From Psychrosphaera aestuarii (GTDB lineage: Bacteria > Pseudomonadota > Gammaproteobacteria > Enterobacterales > Alteromonadaceae): a DNA stretch of 64,000 nucleotides. The position numbers and the translations under genes are program-made. Positions 16,706 through 24,388 of the stretch are shown one piece after another (positions within the stretch are counted from its first letter, which is position 1; each line of letters starts with the position of its first letter). The DNA is taken from NCBI RefSeq assembly GCF_017948405.1, contig NZ_CP072844.1, positions 1,116,001-1,180,000 of the forward strand, read 5' to 3'. The notes beneath the pieces are model-generated. The model saw only the letters and a program-made list of their open reading frames with translations, ran no database searches and was not told the origin of the DNA.

Positions 16706-19645
16706 ATGAATTTTAAGTTAAAGCCTTTGTCGCTAGCTGCGTTAGCGACGGCTACAGTCCTGAGTGGTTGTGGTACAGAGGAAGAAACGATTCAAAAGAC
16801 CAAAGTTTTTGATGATGAAACAAAAACGGGTCTTTGGTGTAAATTGCCGGACATCGTGCAAACGGTTGATGCTGATTTCCATCCTCTCACAGCAGCAGAG
16901 ATTGATGCACTAGAAACAGTTGCATTATCAATTGCGAATGCAGATGACACATTTACTGATCAACAAGTAGAAGACTTTAAAGCTTCGTTTAATCCTTATG
17001 ACTTTGATTATGGAACTTATGACCTATATCAAACTCTTGGGTTAACTATGGAAGAAGAAGCACGTCGTTTAGTGGCGAAAGCTGAAGCGCGTGAATTCAA
17101 AATTAACCAAAAACAAGATGTTATCTTCGGGGATGACTTTGATACTTGGTTTGATGCGTGGTTTGATACGGTTCCATATACGGACTATCTAGGTAAATCT
17201 CAGCGCTTACCTAAAGCCGCATTAGGCATGCAGTTATCTTTATCTGCGACTAATAACGGTGAAGAAGCATGTTATACACCACCGACAGAATGTCCTAACT
17301 ATCAAGTTATTGATGAGTCTGGTAAATACAACTGTATTATTCCTGAAGAAAACCCAATTGAAGATGTACCTGCACTTCCTCAAGCTGTTGTTACCGCAGC
17401 AGCAACGGGGGAAAAAGCAGTCATATTTTATCGTAAGAATGGTGAACAAGTAGATTCAAACTACGAAAATATCACGATTCATACCTGGAATGATGCAAAC
17501 TGTACTGCGTATAACGAGGAAACCTCTACAACTCAATGGGGTTCTGGCTTAGCTGCAACAGATGTAGATGATAATTTCGGTATGTACTGGATTCTTGATC
17601 TTCAAGAAGGTCACGACGCTTGTGGCAACATGATTGTTTACAACAAGAGCACTGGCGACAAATTCATTACACAAAACGACGCTATGATCCCGCTTGGTAA
17701 ATCAGGTGACGTTGTATTCCATAACTTAGATAAAATTTCATACTTCCAAGATGGATTCCCAGCAAACTTATTAGACGGTGCTTACTTAGCTAACCAACAC
17801 CCATATTTTGGTGCGGCGGCAGGAAGCAAGTCATGTGGTTGGGGTACAAGCTTAGATGAAGCAGGTGAAGCCTGTGTCGGTCAAGCTATTGATAACTGTC
17901 CTGAAGGCACTTATGCCGTCGGTGTCGGCCAAGTTGATATTCCATCAAAGTGTGTCGCAGAATTTGACCCAGAAACGACGTTTTTATTACGTGGTGGCTT
18001 TAACGGTTGGGGTAATCCAACTGAAGGCACTGAGTTTGAAAAAGTAGCTGATGGCGAATACCGTAAAATTTTCACTTACGGTGAACATCCTACTGATGCG
18101 GCATTAGAGTTTGCTGCAGATGCGTCAGTTGAAGTAACAACAGGTGTAGGTGCAACATTAACGTTTGTGCAACCGGTTGACGAGGAAGGTACAGCGGTTG
18201 ATTTCACACTCGACCTAAATAACATTCCTAAAGACACAGTGTTTACTATGGCTGATGGCACACAAGTGACGTTAGCTGAAAGTGGCAACGTTGTTACGTT
18301 ACCAGAAGGTGCGACGACTCCAGTCGTTGAAGAACTTGCAATTACACTTCCTGAAGGCACATTGTTAACGTTAGCAGCCGGTGCAAATCATAGCGATTTC
18401 GCATGTACAGAAGACTGTGTAACTAGCTATAGCTTTAAAATTGCGGATGCGGACTGGTCCGAACCGGCTTCTTACGGTGGCGTAAGCGGTGGCGATGCAC
18501 TTGTGATTGGTGGTAGTCCAAAACCTTTAACAGCCGGTGAAAACGTGGGTCAAGATCTTGGTATCAAGATGCAAGACACAAGTTATTACCAGTTTGTGTT
18601 TAGAGCACCAGCAGCAAATGAAGCAACATTAGAAGTAGACCAAGTGCCGGTTAATGCTTATCCAAACCTACTTTTAGGTAGTGACACGATTAGCATGAAT
18701 TACAAAGGTGACAGTGTTTATCAAGTGACTAAGCGAGAATTGACCGCGGGAACTTACACGGTTGCATTCGCAGATACGGCGAATGACTTTGCTCTTGGTG
18801 CTGATACAGACAACGCTGCTGATGTAAACGAAGAGGTTATGTTAAAAGCCGATGGTTCGGTAATTACATTAACGATACCTGTAGATGAAAAGTATGATTT
18901 CTTGCTTGATCTATCGGACGCTGACAAGCCTTCGTTTAAAGCACAACCGTCTAAGCCACTAGGTGCAAATGTAGCTTACATTCGTGGCTCAATTAATGGT
19001 TGGGGTGCGCCAGCATCGGATGAAATCATTTACAATGAAGACTCAGTATCATACTCAGTTATATACGGACTTGAAGCATCTACAGACGCTCACGCGTTTA
19101 AGTTTGCTTCTGAAGATTGGTCATCAGTTGATATCGGTTTTGGATCAGTAACTATCTCAGAAGATGATGATGCACTGACTATTACTGAAGCGGGTGGCAA
19201 CATGCAAGTAATTGCTGATGAGTCTACTTCGTATAAATTTGAATTAACTTACGACGCTGCTGATTTTGAGAAGAAGCCTGTGCTTAAAGTGTCAAAACTA
19301 CCAATCTTTATTCGTGGTGGTATGAACGGTTGGGGTGAAGTAGACAAACTCGCCTTTAATGCAGTTACTCCGGCTAGTACTGGAGAGGATAAAGAAGCTG
19401 GCCATGAGTACACAGCAACGTTAAGCCTTGGTGCTGACAACGTATTCTTTAAAGTAGCAACAGGTGATTGGTCAACTATCAACCTGGGTTCTGCAACTGA
19501 TGGCGTTGAAGCGGTTACCCTTGATACACCAGTGGTACTTGGCAGTGCAAATGATAATAACTTGTCATTTGACCCAGCAGCAGCCGGTGACTTTAAGTTT
19601 ATCTTTAATGATAAAACCAAGACGCTAACAATTACTCAAGATTAA
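16706..19645 (+). CDS. Surface starch-binding lipoprotein with CBM41 and NGWG modules
   Basis: A lipoprotein of 979 residues from the ATG at 16706 (GGAG 9 bp upstream; the TTG at 16691 is rejected). The signal peptide ends in lipobox LSGC. After an N-terminal region without recognised similarity comes a PUD/CBM41 module (about residues 237-340; AVIFYRKNG, IHTWND, GLAATDVDDNFGMYWILDL), the alpha-glucan-binding module of pullulanases. Three related beta modules follow, each opening with an aromatic NGWG signature (FLLRGGFNGWG about 426, AYIRGSINGWG about 757, IFIRGGMNGWG about 868). No catalytic domain is visible, so a SusE/SusF-like capture role is inferred. It is divergent from the TonB receptor with shared operators, which suggests they cooperate at the outer membrane. 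Confidence 0.8.
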   Translation: MNFKLKPLSLAALATATVLSGCGTEEETIQKTKVFDDETKTGLWCKLPDIVQTVDADFHPLTAAEIDALETVALSIANADDTFTDQQVEDFKASFNPYDFDYGTYDLYQTLGLTMEEEARRLVAKAEAREFKINQKQDVIFGDDFDTWFDAWFDTVPYTDYLGKSQRLPKAALGMQLSLSATNNGEEACYTPPTECPNYQVIDESGKYNCIIPEENPIEDVPALPQAVVTAAATGEKAVIFYRKNGEQVDSNYENITIHTWNDANCTAYNEETSTTQWGSGLAATDVDDNFGMYWILDLQEGHDACGNMIVYNKSTGDKFITQNDAMIPLGKSGDVVFHNLDKISYFQDGFPANLLDGAYLANQHPYFGAAAGSKSCGWGTSLDEAGEACVGQAIDNCPEGTYAVGVGQVDIPSKCVAEFDPETTFLLRGGFNGWGNPTEGTEFEKVADGEYRKIFTYGEHPTDAALEFAADASVEVTTGVGATLTFVQPVDEEGTAVDFTLDLNNIPKDTVFTMADGTQVTLAESGNVVTLPEGATTPVVEELAITLPEGTLLTLAAGANHSDFACTEDCVTSYSFKIADADWSEPASYGGVSGGDALVIGGSPKPLTAGENVGQDLGIKMQDTSYYQFVFRAPAANEATLEVDQVPVNAYPNLLLGSDTISMNYKGDSVYQVTKRELTAGTYTVAFADTANDFALGADTDNAADVNEEVMLKADGSVITLTIPVDEKYDFLLDLSDADKPSFKAQPSKPLGANVAYIRGSINGWGAPASDEIIYNEDSVSYSVIYGLEASTDAHAFKFASEDWSSVDIGFGSVTISEDDDALTITEAGGNMQVIADESTSYKFELTYDAADFEKKPVLKVSKLPIFIRGGMNGWGEVDKLAFNAVTPASTGEDKEAGHEYTATLSLGADNVFFKVATGDWSTINLGSATDGVEAVTLDTPVVLGSANDNNLSFDPAAAGDFKFIFNDKTKTLTITQD

Positions 19646-19697
19646 TGAGTAAAGCGTTGAGATGAAATGAGCGTAAAGAACGACTCATTTAATGAGA

Positions 19698-19725
19698 AAA
19701 ACCCAGCTTAGGCTGGGTTTTTTAT
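19698..19725 (+). terminator. Rho-independent terminator of starch-binding lipoprotein
   Basis: AACCCAGC, loop TTAG, GCTGGGTT, followed by TTTTATT. A strong terminator 50 bp after the stop. Confidence 0.9.
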
Positions 19726-19796
19726 TGTTCGAATATTGTATTATGTAGGGGTATTCCCTCAACGGTAACAGGATATAAAACCGAACAGCAGGCAAT

Positions 19797-19826
19797 AAAA
19801 AAGCCCATGGGTTTATTCATAGGCTT
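19797..19826 (-). terminator. Terminator of the carbamoyltransferase-SxtJ-DUF5989 operon
   Basis: On the minus strand AAGCCTATG pairs with CATGGGCTT (one G-T mismatch), followed by a run of T. It lies 100 bp after the DUF5989 stop. Together with the lipoprotein terminator it isolates the two opposing units. Confidence 0.75.
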
Positions 19827-19843
19827 ATATTAGTATCGTTGGC

Positions 19844-19891
19844 GTCATTTAACTCAAGCGTCATTCAACTCAAGCATCATTAAACTCAAGC
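19844..19891. repeat. Three tandem copies of a 16-bp repeat
   Basis: Units at 19844-19859, 19860-19875 and 19876-19891 read GTCATTTAACTCAAGC, GTCATTCAACTCAAGC and ATCATTAAACTCAAGC. They lie in the 3' untranslated part of the DUF5989 transcript, between its stop and its terminator. The function is unknown. Confidence 0.85.
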
Positions 19892-19926
19892 ATCGTCTCA
19901 TTCACGATCATCTAGGTTAGCAGTAC

Positions 19927-20079
19927 CTAAAACAGCGTGTATATGAAGGTTGCTAATGCACTTTGTTGAGTCGCAACAACAAGGCCGCCTAATAAACTTA
20001 GAATGACGATAATAGGCAACAACCAAATCTTTTTACGAACGCGTAAAAACGCCCATAAATCTGACATAAATTCCAACAT
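19927..20079 (-). CDS. DUF5989 family membrane microprotein
   Basis: A 50-residue protein starting MLEFMSDLWAFLRVRKK and ending SALATFIYTLF. It has a short amphipathic basic N-terminus and one membrane span (about residues 18-36, WLLPIIVILSLLGGLVV). The pattern E-F-x-x-x-L-W-A-F-L-R-x-R-K-K followed by a hydrophobic helix and A-x-x-F-I-Y-T-L-F matches the DUF5989 family, which typically sits beside SxtJ and carbamoyltransferase genes. Its ATG overlaps the stop of the sxtJ-like gene by one base (TAATG), so translation is probably coupled. The family's role is unknown; a small membrane adaptor is a guess. A terminator about 100 bp downstream closes the operon. Confidence 0.85.
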   Translation of the reverse strand: MLEFMSDLWAFLRVRKKIWLLPIIVILSLLGGLVVATQQSALATFIYTLF

Positions 20080-20591
20080 TAAAAAGGATACTCCAGGTTC
20101 TTTTTATCTGATTTTGCCTCAACCTTTACGTAATTAGAAGGGGCGTTCTGATTTGATTTTTCGTCACTGCTTTTAATTGAGTTTTTACTAGCTGCGCTTT
20201 TGCTAATAGAAGTGTAGCTAGTTGAACGTTGGCTGATTTTAGTTTGGTACTGAAGCTTGCCAAACAGTCTTAAAGTAAAGCCAATAGGCGCAACTAAAAG
20301 ATAAAAGCATAGTCCTAAAATAACCCGAGTATTAAACCAGCCAATAGCTCCTGCAATAGTCATCCAAATACGATGCGGTAGCCATAACCACGCTGGCTTC
20401 ACCAAATATAAGCTCATTAATACTAAGCTGATAGCCAAAGGCCAAAGCTGCCATGCATAATTAAATAACCAAGGTAATATCACGGAAAAAAACAGTGGAA
20501 ATGCCCAACTAATGGTTAAGGCAAACTCTTTAAGTTCGGTTTCTGTAGGCTTATTCTTGTGTTGTTTTAAGTTAAGTTTATTCATTTTCAT
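20079..20591 (-). CDS. SxtJ-like membrane protein
   Basis: A 170-residue membrane protein resembling SxtJ, a small protein of unknown function named from cyanobacterial saxitoxin clusters. Hydrophobic segments are visible around residues 28-48 (WAFPLFFSVILPWLF), 50-66 (LWPLAISLVLMSLYLV), 75-85 and 92-112 (VILGLCFYLLVAPIGFTLRLFG). A polar Ser/Lys-rich tail ends in YVKVEAKSDKKNLEYPF, and a tail of that kind is typical of the family. A second Met at residue 3 could also be the start; neither has a good RBS. It follows the carbamoyltransferase by 64 bp and overlaps the DUF5989 gene by one base, forming a three-gene operon. Confidence 0.8.
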   Translation of the reverse strand: MKMNKLNLKQHKNKPTETELKEFALTISWAFPLFFSVILPWLFNYAWQLWPLAISLVLMSLYLVKPAWLWLPHRIWMTIAGAIGWFNTRVILGLCFYLLVAPIGFTLRLFGKLQYQTKISQRSTSYTSISKSAASKNSIKSSDEKSNQNAPSNYVKVEAKSDKKNLEYPF

Positions 20592-20655
20592 AATTTAGTT
20601 GTGACTCGCTTTTAAAGTTCCTTCGAGTTCCTTTAAGGCTAGATATCTTTCAGGT

Positions 20656-22491
20656 CTAGTCTCTGTCAAATTTGGTTTGTTTTGCCAAAGCAATGGCGAA
20701 CTCTGGCTGCTCGGCTTTTTTAAGCACAACATTATTCATGACTAAGTAATCCATTTCCGTGGCTAAAAAGCAGCGAATAGCGTCAGCAGGGGAACAAACG
20801 GGCGGCTCGCCGCGCACATTAAAACTCGTATTTACTACCACAGCACAATCTGTTTTTTCTTTAAAAGCAGAAATGAGCGCATGAAATTCAGGGTTAGAGT
20901 CAGCGTGCACCGTTTGAATTCGCGCTGAATAATCAACATGGGTAATAGCGGGCAAAGTAGAACGTTGCTGTAATAACTTATCAATTCCAAACAAGGACTC
21001 GTCCGTTTGTAGTCGAAGCGCTTTTTTAACATTGGCTACTAGTAACATATATGGGCTTGCGCATTTGTGCTCAAAGTAGTCACTGACGTCTTCGGCTAAT
21101 ACAGCAGGAGCAAAAGGCCTAAATGACTCGCGGTATTTGATTTTTAGGTTCATGGTGCTTTGCATTTTGGTATTGCGGGGATCGCCAATAATGCTTCGGT
21201 TACCAAGGGCTCTTGGTCCAAACTCCATACGACCCTGAAACCATCCCACAACATTACCCTGTTCTAATAAGTCGGCGGTAAAAGGGTATAAATCCTCTTG
21301 GACATGAGCCGTTAAGCCTTTTTCTTTGACGGCACTGAGTATTTCATCATTGCTATATTCAGGGCCCAAATAGCTACCTTGTTGACTATCTTGGTTTTGT
21401 TTGACGGTTCTTTTGCCGTCAAAGTAATGATGATAAGCCACTAAGGCTGCGCCGAGTGCGCCACCTGCATCACCCGCCGCTGGTTGAATCCAAATGTTTT
21501 GGTAAGGACCTTCACGTAACAAACGACCATTAGATACACAGTTTAAAGCCACGCCACCCGCTAAACAGAGGTTGTCACTTGGCGCCAAGGTGTATAAATG
21601 ATGTACAATTTTTAGCACAATTTCTTCTGTGACCACCTGAATAGAGCGTGCTAAGTCCATTTGTTTTTGCGTCACTTCTGCATCATCAGGTTGGCGAGGT
21701 CCGCCAAATAAGTCATCAAACTTACTATTGGTCATAGTGCTACCAACGGCGAAGTCAAAATAGCTCATATTTAAGTGAAAGCTACCGTCATCGTGCAGGG
21801 TGACAAGCTTTTCTAATATGACGTCAACGTACTTAGGCTCTCCGTATGGTGCTAAACCCATTAACTTATATTCACCAGAATTTACTTTAAATCCGCAGTA
21901 ATAGGTAAACGCGGAATAAAGTAAGCCTAACGAATGTGGAAATTGAATTTCCCATAACGGCGTTAATTGATTTCCCTTTCCTTTCCAAGCAGTGGACGTT
22001 GCCCACTCTCCAACGCCATCAAGACAAAGCACAGCGGCTTCCTCATATAGCGATGGGAAATAGGCAGAGCCTGCATGAGATAAGTGATGTTCTGAAAAAA
22101 GGAGTTGAGGTATTTTGGCTTTTTTATCTAGGCCCGCGAGTTGTCGAAATTCACGCCTTAATACGGTTTTTAGATAGAGCTTTTCTTTTAACCAAATAGG
22201 CATCGCTCTAATAAAAGATCTGATACCGCGAGGCGCATTCGCAAGATATGTTTCTAGTAAACGCTCAAATTTAAGTAATGGTTTGTCATAAAAGATAATG
22301 GCATCAATATCGGCAAGTTTTAAATTGCCTTCTGTTAGACAGTAATCAATGGCTTGTGCTGGAAAACTAGGGTCATGCTTAAGTCTAGTAAAGCGCTCTT
22401 CTTGAGCTGCAGCGACAATTTTACCATCTACAATCAGTGCGGCTGCGCTGTCGTGATAATACGCAGAGATTCCTAAAATACGTTTACTCAT
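20656..22491 (-). CDS. Carbamoyltransferase (NodU/CmcH/SxtI family)
   Basis: A 611-residue O-carbamoyltransferase. The N-terminal Kae1/ASKHA-like domain carries the metal-binding HHxxxH (H135, H136 and H139 in SEHHLSHAGSAYFPS). It continues through GVGEWATST, NSGEYKLMGLAPYG and LCLAGGVALNCVSNGRL. The C-terminal domain has FQGRMEFGPRALGNRSIIGDPR and VVNTSFNVRGEPPVCSPADA. Enzymes of this family transfer a carbamoyl group from carbamoyl phosphate, via carbamoyl-adenylate, to a hydroxyl on a sugar, antibiotic or toxin. All expected motifs are present, so it should be active; the acceptor is unknown. It heads the operon with the SxtJ-like and DUF5989 genes and is divergent from two SGNH-type genes, a recurrent association whose product has not been established to my knowledge. 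Confidence 0.9.
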   Translation of the reverse strand: MSKRILGISAYYHDSAAALIVDGKIVAAAQEERFTRLKHDPSFPAQAIDYCLTEGNLKLADIDAIIFYDKPLLKFERLLETYLANAPRGIRSFIRAMPIWLKEKLYLKTVLRREFRQLAGLDKKAKIPQLLFSEHHLSHAGSAYFPSLYEEAAVLCLDGVGEWATSTAWKGKGNQLTPLWEIQFPHSLGLLYSAFTYYCGFKVNSGEYKLMGLAPYGEPKYVDVILEKLVTLHDDGSFHLNMSYFDFAVGSTMTNSKFDDLFGGPRQPDDAEVTQKQMDLARSIQVVTEEIVLKIVHHLYTLAPSDNLCLAGGVALNCVSNGRLLREGPYQNIWIQPAAGDAGGALGAALVAYHHYFDGKRTVKQNQDSQQGSYLGPEYSNDEILSAVKEKGLTAHVQEDLYPFTADLLEQGNVVGWFQGRMEFGPRALGNRSIIGDPRNTKMQSTMNLKIKYRESFRPFAPAVLAEDVSDYFEHKCASPYMLLVANVKKALRLQTDESLFGIDKLLQQRSTLPAITHVDYSARIQTVHADSNPEFHALISAFKEKTDCAVVVNTSFNVRGEPPVCSPADAIRCFLATEMDYLVMNNVVLKKAEQPEFAIALAKQTKFDRD

Positions 22492-22633
22492 CTAACCCCA
22501 AAATTCCTTTATAAGTCATCTTATTAAATCGTGACATTTTTAAGCAGTATATAGCATTTTAGGCTTGCGAGAATAGTGTCAATTGGATAACGTTACAGGT
22601 TAATTCTGGTATTTTTCTCACCTTAACAAACGA

Positions 22634-24388
22634 GTGTTTTTAGTGAATTCAAACAAGGCCGTTAAATCAACGAAACCGCTCTTTTATTTAATTGCGATTT
22701 TAATCCCTATTGTGGTTTTAGTTGGCTTGGAATCATTGCTTCGAGTATTAAATTACGGCGAAAAACAGGCCGCGTTTATTCCAGTTCCGCAATTGTCAGG
22801 GTATTTACAACCAAACCCACGCTTAATTGAACGTTATTTCTCTGTTCCAGAACTGGCGCCTAAAGTCAGTCCAGACACCGTGTATTTTAAAGCGCAAAAA
22901 GCCAAAGATACCTTTCGAATTGTTATTCAAGGAGGCTCGTCGGCCGCTGGTTTTCCGTTTGGTCGATTTGGCTCTTTACAAGGCATGTTGCAGCAGCGCT
23001 TTAAACTCGCCTATCCAGACAAAAACATTGAAATAATTAACACAGCGATGGCGGCGGTGAATACGTTCACACTCGTGGATATACAAGATGAAATACTCCA
23101 ACTTGAGCCAGACCTTGTACTCGTTTATGCAGGCCATAATGAATATTTAGGTGTGCTAGGCGCTGGCTCTGTTATGGGAGCGCAAAGTAGTTACGGCACA
23201 ACACTGATGTATTTGAAGTTAAAGTCACTGCGGTTATTCAAGTTTTTAGAAGCTAGCTATCAGCATTTTAAGGTAGATGCAGTTCCATCGGACCAAGCGA
23301 ACAGAACGGTTATGGCCAGTGCAGCTAAAGGACAGAATATTCCAATGGACAGTGCCGTTTATCAACAAGGCATCCATCAGTTCTCCGGCAATTTAGACCT
23401 ATTACTATCAAAATACAAACAGGAAGGTGTGCCAGTTTACATTGGTAACTTAGTGAGCATTGAGAAAGATTTAATTCCGTTTTCAGGTATGAACCAAGCC
23501 TATCAGCATGCACTTGGGCTCTTTGAAGCTAAAGAGTATGAACAGGCAAAGCAGTCTTTTATCCTTGCTAAAGATCTCGATGAGCTTAGATTTCGAGCGC
23601 CGTCGGAGTTTAATGACATTATTAAAGCAAAAGCTAAAGAGTATGATGCCACGCTGGTGGATGTAGAGACTAAATTTAGAGAGGCAGCGCCACAAGGTAT
23701 TCTTGACCACAGTTTATTATTAGAGCATGTTCACCCGACCAAGCTGGGATACTTTTTACTCGCCGATGCATTTTTTGAGTCGTTAGTAACAAGTGAAATA
23801 CCTTGGGTAGCTAACCTTGAAACCAATAACGCTAAAGAATGGTCGCCGATTAGTGAGCTTAATGAACGGTATGCTGTTTTAAAAATGCAAAACCTGATGA
23901 ATGGTTTTCCCTTTACTGACACCCCAAAAATCTTGCCAAAAATAGCAGTGGAAACCGCTTTTGACCAATTGTTATTGCGCAGATTAAAGGGTGAAAATTG
24001 GTTGTTGTTGCAACAAGACTTACTCAAATTTTATCTTCAAGCCAATAACTTAAAACAAGCTGCGTTGGTCGCAGGAATTATTGCCGACGCATTAGTCGCC
24101 TCGGCTGAAAGTCACAACACAGCTGCGAACTTATTTCGGAAAGCTAACCAATTGAATTTGGCATTGTATCATCAGCGTCAGTCATTACGACTCGATCCTG
24201 ACTCAGAAAAATACCAAATGAATTTAGCTTTTGATTTATTTTTAGCGAATCGTTTTGATGAAAGCTTGTTGTTGTTGCACAACGTAAAACAAAACACTCA
24301 GGATTTACCGAGAGTGACGTTTTTTATTGATAAAGTTAGCACAGCTAAAGAAGCGTTTAGCAAATTTAAAGAACTACCGGAGCGTTAA
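22634..24388 (+). CDS. Membrane-anchored SGNH-hydrolase-like protein with C-terminal helical repeats (paralogue 1)
   Basis: A 584-residue protein. An N-terminal membrane anchor (about residues 16-36) is followed by an SGNH/GDSL-type domain: block I VIQGGSSAAGFPFG (candidate Ser102), block III-like VYAGHNEYLG (about 164-173) and block V-like LLEHVHPTKLGYFLLADAF (about 355-373). The C-terminal half (about 440-580) is rich in helical TPR-like segments. SGNH enzymes are often esterases or acetyl-transfer enzymes acting on envelope glycans; the specific reaction here is unknown. The start is a GTG at 22634 or the in-frame GTG at 22643. The next gene begins directly after its stop, so the two are co-transcribed. 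It diverges from the carbamoyltransferase gene over 142 bp. Confidence 0.78.
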   Translation: MFLVNSNKAVKSTKPLFYLIAILIPIVVLVGLESLLRVLNYGEKQAAFIPVPQLSGYLQPNPRLIERYFSVPELAPKVSPDTVYFKAQKAKDTFRIVIQGGSSAAGFPFGRFGSLQGMLQQRFKLAYPDKNIEIINTAMAAVNTFTLVDIQDEILQLEPDLVLVYAGHNEYLGVLGAGSVMGAQSSYGTTLMYLKLKSLRLFKFLEASYQHFKVDAVPSDQANRTVMASAAKGQNIPMDSAVYQQGIHQFSGNLDLLLSKYKQEGVPVYIGNLVSIEKDLIPFSGMNQAYQHALGLFEAKEYEQAKQSFILAKDLDELRFRAPSEFNDIIKAKAKEYDATLVDVETKFREAAPQGILDHSLLLEHVHPTKLGYFLLADAFFESLVTSEIPWVANLETNNAKEWSPISELNERYAVLKMQNLMNGFPFTDTPKILPKIAVETAFDQLLLRRLKGENWLLLQQDLLKFYLQANNLKQAALVAGIIADALVASAESHNTAANLFRKANQLNLALYHQRQSLRLDPDSEKYQMNLAFDLFLANRFDESLLLLHNVKQNTQDLPRVTFFIDKVSTAKEAFSKFKELPER

